Source of the DNA: Flavobacteriaceae bacterium UBA1682
GTDB taxonomy: Bacteria > Bacteroidota > Bacteroidia > Flavobacteriales > Flavobacteriaceae
NCBI GenBank assembly: GCA_002320285.1
Contig: DCKE01000009.1
Coordinates: 1-49,447, forward strand
Length of the DNA: 49,447 nt
Direction: 5' to 3'
Shown: positions 34,348 to 43,959 of the stretch, one piece after another
How positions within the stretch are numbered: the stretch's first letter is position 1
Layout: every line of letters starts with the position of its first letter
The notes under the pieces: model-generated
The model's input: only the letters and a program-made list of their open reading frames with translations
The model's database searches: none
What the model was told of the DNA's origin: nothing
Translations under genes and position numbers: made by a program

Positions 34348-34382
34348 TTTGTTTATATTCCAGTTTAAAATAGTTATTTTTG
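34348..34382 (+). promoter_or_regulatory. Promoter of the pseudouridine synthase gene
   Basis: TTTG (34348-34351), a 23-base spacer and TATTTTTG (34375-34382). The start codon at 34387 follows only four bases after the -7 element, so the mRNA would be leaderless or start at the second ATG (34393). Confidence 0.5.
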
Positions 34383-34386
34383 CAGT

Positions 34387-35265
34387 ATGGAAATGGAAAA
34401 CAAATTCACTAGGCTCAACAAATACCTATCCGAAGTAGGCTACTGCTCTCGTAGAGAGGCCGATCGTTTAATCGAACAAGGTAAAATCACCGTTAATGGC
34501 CTATTGCCAGAAATGGGGATGAAAGTTTGTGCTGACGACGAAATCATCGTCGACGGTAAACGCATTCAAGAATCTAACGATAAGCCGATATATTTGGCAT
34601 TTAACAAACCCGTGGGTATTGAATGTACAACCAATCAAACCGTTAGGCACAATATAGTCGATTATATCAATTATCCAAAGCGAATATTTCCGGTTGGACG
34701 TTTAGACAAAGCCAGTGAAGGTTTGATTTTCATGACCAATGATGGCGATATTGTAAACAAGATTTTACGCCAAAAAAACAATCACGAAAAAGAATATATA
34801 GTGACGGTAGATCAACCGATTACAGAGGAATTTATCAAACGCATGTCTGGCGGTATACCGATTTTAGATACCATTACCAAACCGTGTAAAGTAGAACGCG
34901 TCAGTCAATTTGTCTTTAGAATGTTTTTGACCCAAGGTCTAAACCGACAAATTCGTCGTATGTGTGACTATTTAGATTATGAAGTAGTTGCCCTTAAAAG
35001 GGTTCGTATCATCAACATCTCTTTAGATGTACCCGTTGGTCAATATCGCGAAATTACAGCCGAGGAATTGGCTGAACTGAACCGATTGGTAGAACCGTCT
35101 TTAAAAACCGAAGAAGCTAGTTTAGATTTTACAGTTGCTCCTGCCACGGACAACGAGTCCACAACGGCAAGACCTCGCAAAAAATTTGATCGCGAAAAAA
35201 CAACTTTTAGAGATCGCGATCGCGCACCAAAAAATGAGAGAAGATCCTCGAGACGCGGCAACTAA
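34387..35265 (+). CDS. RluF/RsuA-type 23S/16S rRNA pseudouridine synthase
   Basis: A 292-residue RNA-modifying enzyme. An S4 RNA-binding domain (TRLNKYLSEVGYCSRREAD, about 8-27) is followed by the pseudouridine synthase domain with the catalytic Asp107 in VGRLDKASEG and QGLNRQIRRMC. Sequence pattern is closest to the RluF group. The last ~35 residues form a basic, disordered tail rich in Arg, Lys and Asp, typical of flavobacterial versions. Two ATG codons (34387 and 34393) are possible starts; the promoter position makes the gene almost leaderless. A strong hairpin terminator follows. Confidence 0.92.
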   Translation: MEMENKFTRLNKYLSEVGYCSRREADRLIEQGKITVNGLLPEMGMKVCADDEIIVDGKRIQESNDKPIYLAFNKPVGIECTTNQTVRHNIVDYINYPKRIFPVGRLDKASEGLIFMTNDGDIVNKILRQKNNHEKEYIVTVDQPITEEFIKRMSGGIPILDTITKPCKVERVSQFVFRMFLTQGLNRQIRRMCDYLDYEVVALKRVRIINISLDVPVGQYREITAEELAELNRLVEPSLKTEEASLDFTVAPATDNESTTARPRKKFDREKTTFRDRDRAPKNERRSSRRGN

Positions 35266-35288
35266 GCCCCTGCTCGATCTTTACATAA

Positions 35289-35328
35289 ACCCCGACAAAA
35301 CGAACGTATTGTCGGGGTATTTTTTTTT
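35289..35328 (+). terminator. Terminator of the pseudouridine synthase gene
   Basis: ACCCCGACAA (35289-35298), a 10-base loop, TTGTCGGGGT (35309-35318), then a long T run. Confidence 0.9.
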
Positions 35329-35569
35329 ACATAGCACCCGTAAATCTCAACTAATCTTCCAGTTACAGAATTATTTATCAAAAAAAAGTAAAATAAATTT
35401 TTAACAGAGTTAAAACACCTTTTTCCGATAGCCACCAAATAAAATCCCATAATTCTATCAATCGTTTTGAAATTTAAGAACCGCATTAAACAATTGATTA
35501 CCCATTAATTAAGCTTTACACCACTCTAGTAACACCAAATTTTTTTACTGAGGAAAATTATAATATTTT
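35329..35569. other. Intergenic stretch before first TonB receptor
   Basis: The 342-base gap 35266-35607 holds the upstream terminator, a TTTTAAC-AGA-GTTAAAA inverted repeat (35399-35415, perfect 7-base arms) that may be an operator, and the receptor promoter with a shared leader motif. The rest is AT-rich without a recognisable gene. Confidence 0.5.
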
Positions 35570-35597
35570 TACTTTGTTTTAATTAAGTCTAAATAAA
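35570..35597 (+). promoter_or_regulatory. Promoter and shared leader motif of first TonB receptor
   Basis: A TACTTTG element (35570-35576, one base shorter than TAnnTTTG) is followed at 35581-35597 by AATTAAGTCTAAATAAA, which is found unchanged before the second TonB receptor. It ends ten bases before the start codon. A site for an iron-responsive repressor is the likely meaning, but that is inference. Confidence 0.55.
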
Positions 35598-35607
35598 ATT
35601 AAATAAG

Positions 35608-37632
35608 ATGAAGCACTTTTATTATTGTTGTATATTGGTCATAACTCATACGAGTATACAGGCACAAAACCAATCTCAGGATACGATACACCGTTCCAAA
35701 GACCACAGTATCCTAAACGAAATCACCATTACTGGTGCTGGCTACGAGCAAAAAATCAAAAATACTCCTGCCACCATTTCAGTACTGACGCAAAAGGACA
35801 TACAGAAGAAAGCCTATCGCGATATCACCGATGCGCTTCGAGATGTTCCAGGCGTAATGATAACAGGCGGGGGCAGTACTTCCGATATATCGATTCGCGG
35901 CGCTAATCCGAGTTACACTTTGATCCTGATCGACGGAAAGCGAGTCAATTCGCGAGAGACACGTCCCAATTCTGATAATTCGGGTATTGAACAAGGTTGG
36001 ATGCCCCCTATCTCAAGTATCAAAAGAATTGAGGTCATCAAAGGCCCTATGTCCTCATTATACGGATCTGATGCTATGGGAGGAGTTATCAACATCATCA
36101 CGCATAAACCGTCAACTAGGGGTTGGTATGGAACCGTAGCTTCTGACATTACCGTGCAAGAAAACAGCGATTCGGGTAATTTATATCAGGCTAATGCCAA
36201 TATTTCCGGCCCTATTATCCCCGGCAAACTCGGTATAAAGGCCAGCGGATTGTATTCAGAAAGAGAGGAAGACAAAATTCTTGGAGGTTACAACGAACAA
36301 AAAATGAAAAGCGGTAATTTGGAATTTAGTGGTCAACTGACCGACAAGGACAACCTTAGCTTGGGATACAATTACAGTCGACAAGATCGTATAAGCACTC
36401 CGGGTTTATCTGCTTCTGCAAAAAGCAAGCCCAGCATCAGCAACTATGAACGCGACAGTTGGGCCTTGACACACGATGGTGATTACAGCAAAACCAAAAC
36501 TTTAAATTATATACAATTTGACCAATCGAAAAATCCCGGTCGCGATATGAAATACAAAAGTCTCATCGTCAATTCCAACACCAATTTTAGTCTGTATACC
36601 CATCGCATTACCGTTGGTGGAGAATTTAGGCAAGAAAAGCTTGAGGATCTGGGAAATTTATTCACGAGCCCTACCGGCACTCTTAGTGAATTGGATCGTT
36701 GGAATTTGTCGCTGTTCCTCGAAGGCAACTGGAATTTGCTTCCGCGTTTTAATGTCGTAACAGCGGGACGTTTTGAAAAAGATGAAAACTATGGCACGCG
36801 AATAACGCCTAGAGGATATTTGATTTGGAATATCAACGAACAATTTACTGTAAAGGGAGGAGTCGCTTCGGGCTATAAAGCACCTGGATTGCGTCAAAGC
36901 AGCGAAGCATGGGGGCAAATTACCGGTGGTGGTGGTCAAACGACACCCGCCGTAATTATTGGTAACTCCGATTTAAAACCCGAAACGTCTTTTAACCAAG
37001 AAATAACAGCAATGTGGGAAAACGGCAAAGGATTATCGACAAGTGTCACCTTTTACCATACGCGTTTTAGCGATAAACTATCGACCTTTAGAATCGATGC
37101 CAAAAACGTAGCAGAGCACGGCAACAAATACCCCGTTTTACCCGATGGAAATTTAGAATTTCAAGGAAATCCCTATCGATTTATTGAAGAGCGTATCAAT
37201 TTGGATGGAGCCAAAATGCTCGGTATGGAATTCACCCTCAATTGGAATTTCACGACAAACTTTAGAATTAAAAATTCCTATACTTTTACACAAAGCGAAA
37301 TCACTTCCGGACCGGGAAAAGGATACGCGGTAACCAATATTCCCAAGCACATTATCATATCGACCTTAGAATGGGATCCTACAAAAGTTGTGCAATTGTG
37401 GACGAGAATGAATTTTCAAGATAAAACCGCAGTTTCCTGGGGTAGATCGAGTACAAATAGCATTATTCCGAGTTATGTATTACTGGATTTAGGCAGTGTT
37501 TGGAAAATAAACAAGCAATTATCGCTTACAGCTGGGGCCTATAACCTACTCGATAAAGAAGTAACTCAGGAGGAATATACATTTCGATTGGACGGGAGAA
37601 GATACCAATTAGGTGCGCTATTTAACTTTTAA
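35608..37632 (+). CDS. TonB-dependent siderophore receptor (FepA/CirA-like)
   Basis: A 674-residue outer-membrane receptor. The signal peptide (about 1-19, ending SIQAQ) is followed by a TonB-box region near ILNEITITGAGYEQK, a plug domain with DALRDVPGV, DISIRGANPSYTLILIDG and RIEVIKGPMSSLYGSDAMGG, then a 22-strand beta-barrel ending in YQLGALFNF with a terminal Phe. The plug motifs are typical of catecholate-siderophore receptors such as FepA, CirA or IrgA; colicin-type or other ligands are not excluded. There is no N-terminal carboxypeptidase-like domain. It shares a leader motif with the second receptor 393 bases downstream. Confidence 0.93.
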   Translation: MKHFYYCCILVITHTSIQAQNQSQDTIHRSKDHSILNEITITGAGYEQKIKNTPATISVLTQKDIQKKAYRDITDALRDVPGVMITGGGSTSDISIRGANPSYTLILIDGKRVNSRETRPNSDNSGIEQGWMPPISSIKRIEVIKGPMSSLYGSDAMGGVINIITHKPSTRGWYGTVASDITVQENSDSGNLYQANANISGPIIPGKLGIKASGLYSEREEDKILGGYNEQKMKSGNLEFSGQLTDKDNLSLGYNYSRQDRISTPGLSASAKSKPSISNYERDSWALTHDGDYSKTKTLNYIQFDQSKNPGRDMKYKSLIVNSNTNFSLYTHRITVGGEFRQEKLEDLGNLFTSPTGTLSELDRWNLSLFLEGNWNLLPRFNVVTAGRFEKDENYGTRITPRGYLIWNINEQFTVKGGVASGYKAPGLRQSSEAWGQITGGGGQTTPAVIIGNSDLKPETSFNQEITAMWENGKGLSTSVTFYHTRFSDKLSTFRIDAKNVAEHGNKYPVLPDGNLEFQGNPYRFIEERINLDGAKMLGMEFTLNWNFTTNFRIKNSYTFTQSEITSGPGKGYAVTNIPKHIIISTLEWDPTKVVQLWTRMNFQDKTAVSWGRSSTNSIIPSYVLLDLGSVWKINKQLSLTAGAYNLLDKEVTQEEYTFRLDGRRYQLGALFNF

Positions 37633-37651
37633 CAGTGTAATTACAAACACG

Positions 37652-37690
37652 ACCTCATGTCAAAAGTTGCTTTGACATGAGGTTTTTTTT
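37652..37690 (+). terminator. Terminator of first TonB receptor
   Basis: A 13-bp perfect stem, ACCTCATGTCAAA (37652-37664) with its complement (37671-37683), loop AGTTGC, then a T run. Confidence 0.92.
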
Positions 37691-37982
37691 ACTAAAAATG
37701 CATAACAAGCCAAAGGTGTTCGCACGACCTTTTTCATCCTAAATAACACGTAGACCGAATCAGTCTAAATAAAGGCAAAAACATTCGTATTAATCAGTCA
37801 CAACAGTCCAAAATACTTAAATCACCACTTAAAAGCCGCCATGATTTTAACAAAAAAATAAATATTCATCAATTTTAAATTATCAAATAAACAAAAATAT
37901 CAGTTTTATCATAAAGAATAAGAAACAATTGCATTTTTTTAGTTAGCCCTTATAGAGTTGATTATTTTTAATAATTTTTAGC
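37691..37982. other. Intergenic stretch between the two TonB receptors
   Basis: The 393-base gap contains the upstream terminator, an AGTCTAAATAAA word at 37762-37773 that matches the leader motif of both receptors and forms an inverted repeat TAGAC-N7-GTCTA (37751-37767), and the promoter of the second receptor. The remainder is very AT-rich, with no gene seen. Confidence 0.5.
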
Positions 37983-38017
37983 TACTTTTGCAGTAGTTTA
38001 AATTAAGTCTAAATAAA
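37983..38017 (+). promoter_or_regulatory. Promoter and shared leader motif of second TonB receptor
   Basis: TACTTTTG (37983-37990) is a full -7 element with TTG at 37958-37960 (22-base spacer). AATTAAGTCTAAATAAA at 38001-38017 is identical over 17 bases to the motif before the first receptor and ends eight bases before the start codon. Confidence 0.6.
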
Positions 38018-38025
38018 TAATTGCT

Positions 38026-40410
38026 ATGAAAGCTGTATTAACTTTTTTAATGTTGTTTTCTTTAAGTTTTGGATATGCCCAAAATTCGAAGTTAAAAGGT
38101 CGTGTTAATGACGAAAATAATAAACCCGTAGCCTATGCCACGGTTTTTATAGAAGCTACAAAACAATCTACTCAAACCAATGAGCGCGGCGAGTATACTT
38201 TGAGAAATCTTAAACCTGGAATGCAAATTATCAAGGTTCAGTTGATAGGTTATGTGATCAACTCACAAAACATTTCTATTACCAAAGAAGATCAGACTAT
38301 AAACTTTTCGTTAAAAACTTCTGACAATGAATTAGGGACCATTGAACTTTATACGAACGACAATAAAAATCAAAGAAAAGTACAAAACCTAACCCGTTTG
38401 CCATTAAAGATAAAAGACCAAGTACAATCTATAAGTGTTGTATCTGATGCTATTATCAAGGAACAAGGAGCCTTAACAATTACAGATGCGGCGAGAAACG
38501 TAGCAGGGGTAACCTTGTTTAACACTTACGGTGGTGTAAAAGAAAGTATGAGTATTCGTGGATTTAGAGGAACGCCAGTTTTGAGAAACGGTGTGATGAT
38601 GGATTCTGATTTTAGAACAGCCGCTGCTGTTTCGGATATGCAAGGAGTGGAAAGTGTACAGGTCATCAAAGGATCTGCAGCAGTTACGCAAGGTTTTGGA
38701 GATGGTTTAGGTAGTGCAGGTGGTGTGATCAACGTGGTAACTAAAACCCCAAACTTCCGTAACCAAACCGAAGTTGGATTTAGAGCTGGAAGCTGGAATC
38801 AAATTCGTCCAACGGTTGATTTCGAACAAATATTAGACAAAAAAGAGACCGTTTCACTACGTGTAAACGCTGCTTATGAAAAAGCCGACGGTTTTAGAGT
38901 AAATACAGAAAGAGAAAGAATCTACTTCAATCCAGCCTTGGAATGGAAAGTAGATAGTAAAAGTACTTTAAACGTAGAAATGGATTATTTGGGCGCTTCA
39001 GTGACACCCGATAAAGGAACGGTTAACTTAGGCGATATCAATGAGAACAAATTGTATGATATGCCTCATAACAAGTTTTTAGGTTTTAAAAGCGATCAAA
39101 ATAACTTAGACGCCTTTAATTATTCGGCTCGTTTTCAAAGAGAATTGACCGATAATTTAAGCATTCGTATTGCTGCGATTAACTCGATAAGCAAAACTGA
39201 TAATATTGGTTCTTCTGTTGCTGGTTATAACAGTCTAAACGCAAAATTACCAGTAAATGAAAGAGAAAGAACGCTTTCTAAATCATATACCAACGATAAA
39301 AACTCCGTTGTACAAATCGATTTAGTCGGAAAAGAAATCCAAACTGGGGTTTTAAAACACACTTTTCAAATCGGATTTGATTATAGACAAAATTCAGTAA
39401 CTAGTGAGAATTACAATACCTTTGTCGTGGACACCATAAATGTAGTTGGATCTATTTCAAATGTACTACCTGCTGACAAAACTTATAATTTTTCAAGTAA
39501 AGGTCAAACTACAATTACTACGCCAACGATCGGTTTTATGGCACAGGACTTTATCGAAATCAATCCTTATATCAAAGCGGTATTGGGACTTAGATACAGT
39601 CGTTTAAACGGAAATACTACAAAAAACCGCACAATCGATGCTTGGGATCCTTTATACGGATTAATCCTATCTCCTACCAAAAACATCAATGTATTTGGAT
39701 CGTATACCACTACCAGTAGTAATCGTAGTTCTAATAACGAATTATATGAAGGCGGTACAGTTGGTACTTCAAGAACAAAGCAGATTGAATTCGGATTTAA
39801 ATCGGATTGGTTAAACGAACGTTTAAACTTTAATTTCACGTATTTTATCTTAAACAACGAAAACTTAGCTGCACCTTATTACGATGAAAATTTTAATGAA
39901 GTAAAAGGAAAGTATATTCTAGCGGGAGACTTAAAGAGAACGGGGTTTGAAGTAGATATTACCGGTAAAATCACCAACGACTTACAAGTAATTTTGGGGT
40001 ATGCTTATTTGGATGCTCAATACAAAAATAGTCCAAGTTATGTAGACGGTTCTGCACCGATGAATGCGCCAAACCATACGGTAAATGCTTGGGCAAATTA
40101 CCAAGTTTCAGAAGGAGCTCTTAAAGGCTTATCAGTAGGTTTTGGAGCCTATTACGTAGGTGAAAGACCGGTAAACGAATATTCAATGGTAAGAGATGGA
40201 CACAATACTAAACCGGGCGTAAAACCTTTTGATATGCCTTCTTACTTAACGTTAAACGCGCAAGTTAGTTATACCTACAAAAATGCTACTTTACGCGTAT
40301 TTGGTAACAACCTAGCAGATAGATTGGGCTATACCTCTTATTTTAGAGGAGGAAACATCAACGAAATCGATCCTAGAAACTTTGCTGCACAGTTGACTTA
40401 TAAATTCTAA
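38026..40410 (+). CDS. TonB-dependent siderophore receptor with carboxypeptidase-like N-terminal domain
   Basis: A 794-residue outer-membrane receptor. The signal peptide is residues 1 to about 18 (FSLSFGYAQ). A CarboxypepD_reg-like domain follows (KLKGRVNDENNKPVAYATVF to about residue 100), then a plug with VQSISVVSDAIIKEQGALTI, AARNVAGV, SMSIRGFRG and VQVIKGSAAVTQGFGDGLG, and a beta-barrel ending in FAAQLTYKF. The plug fits the FhuA/FpvA class that imports hydroxamate-type siderophores. The domain order is typical for Bacteroidota. The gene has a consensus promoter and shares a 17-base leader motif with the previous receptor. Confidence 0.93.
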   Translation: MKAVLTFLMLFSLSFGYAQNSKLKGRVNDENNKPVAYATVFIEATKQSTQTNERGEYTLRNLKPGMQIIKVQLIGYVINSQNISITKEDQTINFSLKTSDNELGTIELYTNDNKNQRKVQNLTRLPLKIKDQVQSISVVSDAIIKEQGALTITDAARNVAGVTLFNTYGGVKESMSIRGFRGTPVLRNGVMMDSDFRTAAAVSDMQGVESVQVIKGSAAVTQGFGDGLGSAGGVINVVTKTPNFRNQTEVGFRAGSWNQIRPTVDFEQILDKKETVSLRVNAAYEKADGFRVNTERERIYFNPALEWKVDSKSTLNVEMDYLGASVTPDKGTVNLGDINENKLYDMPHNKFLGFKSDQNNLDAFNYSARFQRELTDNLSIRIAAINSISKTDNIGSSVAGYNSLNAKLPVNERERTLSKSYTNDKNSVVQIDLVGKEIQTGVLKHTFQIGFDYRQNSVTSENYNTFVVDTINVVGSISNVLPADKTYNFSSKGQTTITTPTIGFMAQDFIEINPYIKAVLGLRYSRLNGNTTKNRTIDAWDPLYGLILSPTKNINVFGSYTTTSSNRSSNNELYEGGTVGTSRTKQIEFGFKSDWLNERLNFNFTYFILNNENLAAPYYDENFNEVKGKYILAGDLKRTGFEVDITGKITNDLQVILGYAYLDAQYKNSPSYVDGSAPMNAPNHTVNAWANYQVSEGALKGLSVGFGAYYVGERPVNEYSMVRDGHNTKPGVKPFDMPSYLTLNAQVSYTYKNATLRVFGNNLADRLGYTSYFRGGNINEIDPRNFAAQLTYKF

Positions 40411-40473
40411 TTTATATCAATAAGCGAACGGTTTACTATAACGGTTCTTTTTTAAAAAAACTTTATTTCATAA

Positions 40474-40502
40474 AACCTCCCCAAATAGGGAGGTTTTTTT
40501 TG
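40474..40502 (+). terminator. Terminator of second TonB receptor
   Basis: AACCTCCC (40474-40481), loop CAAATA, GGGAGGTT (40488-40495), then a T run. A weaker hairpin with one mismatch lies just before it at about 40424-40445. Confidence 0.9.
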
Positions 40503-40582
40503 TACTTGGTTTTTTATCCAAATGTTTTGGACTTCGCGTCTTTATAAAATTAAAAATAGTTTTATATCTTTCATTGCATGAC

Positions 40583-40590
40583 TATATTTG
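40583..40590 (+). promoter_or_regulatory. Amino acid permease promoter, -7 element
   Basis: TATATTTG, a full consensus match, 56 bases before the start codon. No TTG at the expected -33 spacing. Confidence 0.5.
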
Positions 40591-40646
40591 CAACTTGCTT
40601 ATCCATTTTTTTCACTACAACAATTTACTTACACTAAAATAAACTC

Positions 40647-42356
40647 ATGAGTCTAATTAGAAATTTACTAACAAGAAAAGATTATAATGCCGCAGCCGCA
40701 CCTAGTGAATTAAAGAAAGTGTTGGGTTTGGGTGATATAGTATTTCTCGGAATTGCTTCGATCATCGGTGCTGGAAGTTTTAGCAGTTTGGGCGAAGCCA
40801 TCTTTGCCGGTGGACCTGGAGTTATATTTCTTTACATCATTTGTGGGTTTGCCTGTTGCTTTACCGCTATGTGTTATGCCGAATTTGCCAGTAGAATTCC
40901 CACCGCTGGTTCTGCATACACTTATGCTTATGCTTCTTTCGGAGAAATAGTCGCTTGGATTATCGGTTGGACTTTAATCATGGAATACAGTTTTGGAAAT
41001 GTTTTTGTTTCCTTTTCTTGGTCCAATTATTTTACGTCATTGATGAAGAACCTCGGTATACATATACCCGAATTTTTATCAACGAGTTACTTTGAAGCTA
41101 AAAAAGGTATTTTAAGCGGCACCTTAAACGAACGATTAATCAATGCGTGGGAGCACGCACCTATGTTGGGAAATCTCAAAATAATCGTAGACGTTCCCGC
41201 ATTGTGTATCAATCTATTCATCACCTATGTTTGTTATATCGGAATCAAGGAAAGTCGTAACCTAAACAATGTCTTTGTATTGATCAAATTGATCGCGATC
41301 GTATTGATTATCATCGTCGGTTCTTTTTATATCGACTTGTCCAATTGGACACCGCTCAATGCCGAAACCAATGTGCGCTCGATGATGCCTAACGGGTTCT
41401 CTGGTGTTATGGCTGCCGTGAGTGGGGTTTTCTTTGCCTATGTAGGTTTTGATGCGCTTAGTGTGCTCTCTGAAGAGTGTAAAGACCCCAAACGCGATTT
41501 ACCGCGAGCCATGATGATTACCTTAGTAGTTTGTACCACGGTCTATGTGCTTTTGGTATTGGTATTGACAGGTATGGTCGATTACCGCGCTTTTGACGGT
41601 ATTGGCGATCCCCTTTCTTTTATTTTTAATAGCAGCAACGCCAATTTAATCTGGATGGAATTCATTATTTCCATCGTTGGTGTCATTGCGATAACCACGG
41701 TTTTACTCGTTTATCAAATGGGTCAACCGCGTATTTGGTATGTGATGAGTAAAGACGGTTTGTTGCCTAAAAAATTTCAAACCATACATCCCAAATACAA
41801 AACCCCATCGTTTGCGACCATAGTAACCGGTATTATCGTAGCCATACCTATTTTTTTTACGGAGAAATCGTTTATACTAGACTTTACCAGTATAGGAACT
41901 ATCTTTGCGTTTTGCATAGTTTGCGGTGGGATTTTATTTTATCCACAACCCAAAAAGGAAAAAGGACAATTTAAAATTCCCTTTGTCAATGCCAAATACG
42001 TGTTTCCATGGTTGTGTATCATAGCCGTAGTGACCTTTTATTATTTGTATCCCGAATTTTTTAAAACCATCTTGCAATGGGGAGATCCAAAAGAGGGCGA
42101 ATTCCGACTTTCAATGAGTATTTATTTAGTGGTTTTATTTGGGCTAAGTATATTGACATTTTTTAAAAAATTATCCCTTATACCGTTGTTGGGACTCGCC
42201 TCCTGTATGTATTTACTGACGGGAATGACACACAACAACTGGTTTTGGTTTTTGGTATGGTTTGCCATTGGCATGGTCGTTTATATCTTTTATGGTTATA
42301 AACACAGCGGGCTTCGCCGATCACAAGCGGCTTCTTCCGAACAATCAACTTCTTAA
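40647..42356 (+). CDS. APC-superfamily amino acid permease
   Basis: A 569-residue inner-membrane transporter with 12-14 predicted helices. The N-terminal LGLGDIVFLGIASIIGAGSFSSLGEAI is a variant of the GIGAIIGAGIF unwound-helix motif of APC transporters, followed by FASRIPTAGSAYTYAY. It resembles the cationic amino acid transporter (CAT) branch. The loop between about residues 130 and 175 (YFEAKKGILSGTLNERL) is longer than in the minimal family. The substrate is not evident. It is a single-gene unit ending at a strong bidirectional terminator. Confidence 0.9.
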   Translation: MSLIRNLLTRKDYNAAAAPSELKKVLGLGDIVFLGIASIIGAGSFSSLGEAIFAGGPGVIFLYIICGFACCFTAMCYAEFASRIPTAGSAYTYAYASFGEIVAWIIGWTLIMEYSFGNVFVSFSWSNYFTSLMKNLGIHIPEFLSTSYFEAKKGILSGTLNERLINAWEHAPMLGNLKIIVDVPALCINLFITYVCYIGIKESRNLNNVFVLIKLIAIVLIIIVGSFYIDLSNWTPLNAETNVRSMMPNGFSGVMAAVSGVFFAYVGFDALSVLSEECKDPKRDLPRAMMITLVVCTTVYVLLVLVLTGMVDYRAFDGIGDPLSFIFNSSNANLIWMEFIISIVGVIAITTVLLVYQMGQPRIWYVMSKDGLLPKKFQTIHPKYKTPSFATIVTGIIVAIPIFFTEKSFILDFTSIGTIFAFCIVCGGILFYPQPKKEKGQFKIPFVNAKYVFPWLCIIAVVTFYYLYPEFFKTILQWGDPKEGEFRLSMSIYLVVLFGLSILTFFKKLSLIPLLGLASCMYLLTGMTHNNWFWFLVWFAIGMVVYIFYGYKHSGLRRSQAASSEQSTS

Positions 42357-42362
42357 AAACAC

Positions 42363-42389
42363 AAAGCCCTGCTCTAACAGCAGGGCTTT
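42363..42389. terminator. Bidirectional terminator, permease / DUF4173 gene
   Basis: AAAGCCCTGCT (42363-42373), loop CTAAC, AGCAGGGCTTT (42379-42389) between convergent genes. Confidence 0.9.
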
Positions 42390-42409
42390 ACTTTAGCTAT
42401 AAAAATGGC

Positions 42410-43885
42410 TTATTCGATAGGTCTATCGTCGGTAACAGCCGATGAATCCTCTTGATCTATATCAGCATTAATCGGCTCGCGATAGGTTGTCGCCAAATCG
42501 ACAGTTTGGTAATATAGGCCCATAGATCGGACGTCTTTTCGCTGTTGCTGAGTTACACTATATATTAAATTCTTAATATCAATCCCATACTGCCCAGTGT
42601 CGATATTCTTTTGTTGTGCATAGTCCAATAATAAAAATTCATTACCCGAATCAATCCCCCTTAAATAATCCCAATCGATTTTATCAAAGTTTAAATTATA
42701 ACGCGTGATTAAGGCACTCCAATTAAAAATCCCACAAACCAATAAACAGACATAAAAAGCAATACACATACGATCAAACAAATAAAAATTAGTCTTTTGC
42801 CCTTTTATTTTCCAATAAGTATACAGTAAGCCAATAATACTCAGCGCCAAAAACACAAAAACACCTAAGCGCTTATAAGTCAAGCCCCACTCCATTACAT
42901 ACTCCAAATTTTTTATAGCGGTGCTTACCACCATGATTGCATTCAACACTATCCAAGTGTAGGCGAGGACTTTTAAGCGCTTTGTTTTTAAATCAAAATT
43001 AAAACTGCCCTTAAAATAAAACAGCAACAAACCTATCGCCATAACAATTGATAAGATCAGTGAATTGACTCCTTGATGTGTTTGCGCACTTAAATTGCCA
43101 CCGACATTCGCTTCAAAAAATTGTTCGTAATTATAAAACACTAAGAAGACTCCTAGAAAAACGTTTAACAACAACAACGTAATTTCACCACTTCTACGCT
43201 GTAAATCCAAATCGACTACCGCAATCGTATTTGGAAGTTTGCTGTGACTATTCCTATCAAAAGTCGATTTCCATTTTAAGTTATTGGACTGAATCGTCTC
43301 CAAAATCCAACAATCCCAATACACAAATGAAATGCAAATTCCCAAAATGACGTAAACCAACAACGACCAAATATCAAATTCCCAGTGAATAGACGAAACT
43401 ATATGAGATAAATAATCGCTGTTACTCGTATAAATAACCACAAAACCACTGATGAAAATCAATGGAATTACCACATACATCAACAACTTCAAAGCATACT
43501 GATTTTTAAGCTTAAAATCTCCCTCTATCCAGCGGTTTCTCAGAAAAACCCTATATACTACCGAAAAGCTATTGACGATTAAAACAGCTGGTGCAAACAA
43601 CCAGTTTAACCGGGAATCAGCGGCATACATTCGCAATAAGGTCATCGATACCATCAAGGCGAAAAAACTGCTAAAATCGGGTAACCATGCAAAAGACAAT
43701 GATGTCATCAAAACAGCAGTTATTAAAAACCGCCCCTTAGCTGTATGATAAATTGTTGGATATTTATGGGCTGTAAACCCCAATAAAGCGATAGCAAACA
43801 CCGCGACATTGACCCCCAAACCCTGATTATAAAACAATAGGATAAACAACAATACAGACAATCCAATCAAAATTTGTTTTTTCAT
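42410..43885 (-). CDS. DUF4173/DUF4153-type polytopic membrane protein
   Basis: A 491-residue inner-membrane protein with about eleven predicted transmembrane segments. The segment pattern and the GEITLLLLNVFLGVFLVFYNYEQ region match DUF4173/DUF4153 proteins, whose function is unknown. The C-terminal ~100 residues are soluble, with DYLRGIDSGNEFLLLDYAQQ and QQRKDVRSMGLYYQTVDLATTYRE in short pieces, and the last 15 are acidic. It is the third gene of a minus-strand operon with a winged-helix regulator and a smaller membrane protein; that trio recurs in Bacteroidota. Confidence 0.75.
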   Translation of the reverse strand: MKKQILIGLSVLLFILLFYNQGLGVNVAVFAIALLGFTAHKYPTIYHTAKGRFLITAVLMTSLSFAWLPDFSSFFALMVSMTLLRMYAADSRLNWLFAPAVLIVNSFSVVYRVFLRNRWIEGDFKLKNQYALKLLMYVVIPLIFISGFVVIYTSNSDYLSHIVSSIHWEFDIWSLLVYVILGICISFVYWDCWILETIQSNNLKWKSTFDRNSHSKLPNTIAVVDLDLQRRSGEITLLLLNVFLGVFLVFYNYEQFFEANVGGNLSAQTHQGVNSLILSIVMAIGLLLFYFKGSFNFDLKTKRLKVLAYTWIVLNAIMVVSTAIKNLEYVMEWGLTYKRLGVFVFLALSIIGLLYTYWKIKGQKTNFYLFDRMCIAFYVCLLVCGIFNWSALITRYNLNFDKIDWDYLRGIDSGNEFLLLDYAQQKNIDTGQYGIDIKNLIYSVTQQQRKDVRSMGLYYQTVDLATTYREPINADIDQEDSSAVTDDRPIE

Positions 43886-43959
43886 TTCTAATTTATTTTA
43901 AATGTATTAATTAAAAAGTACTTTGCACTTCAAAGCATATAGGTAAAAAAATAAGTCCA

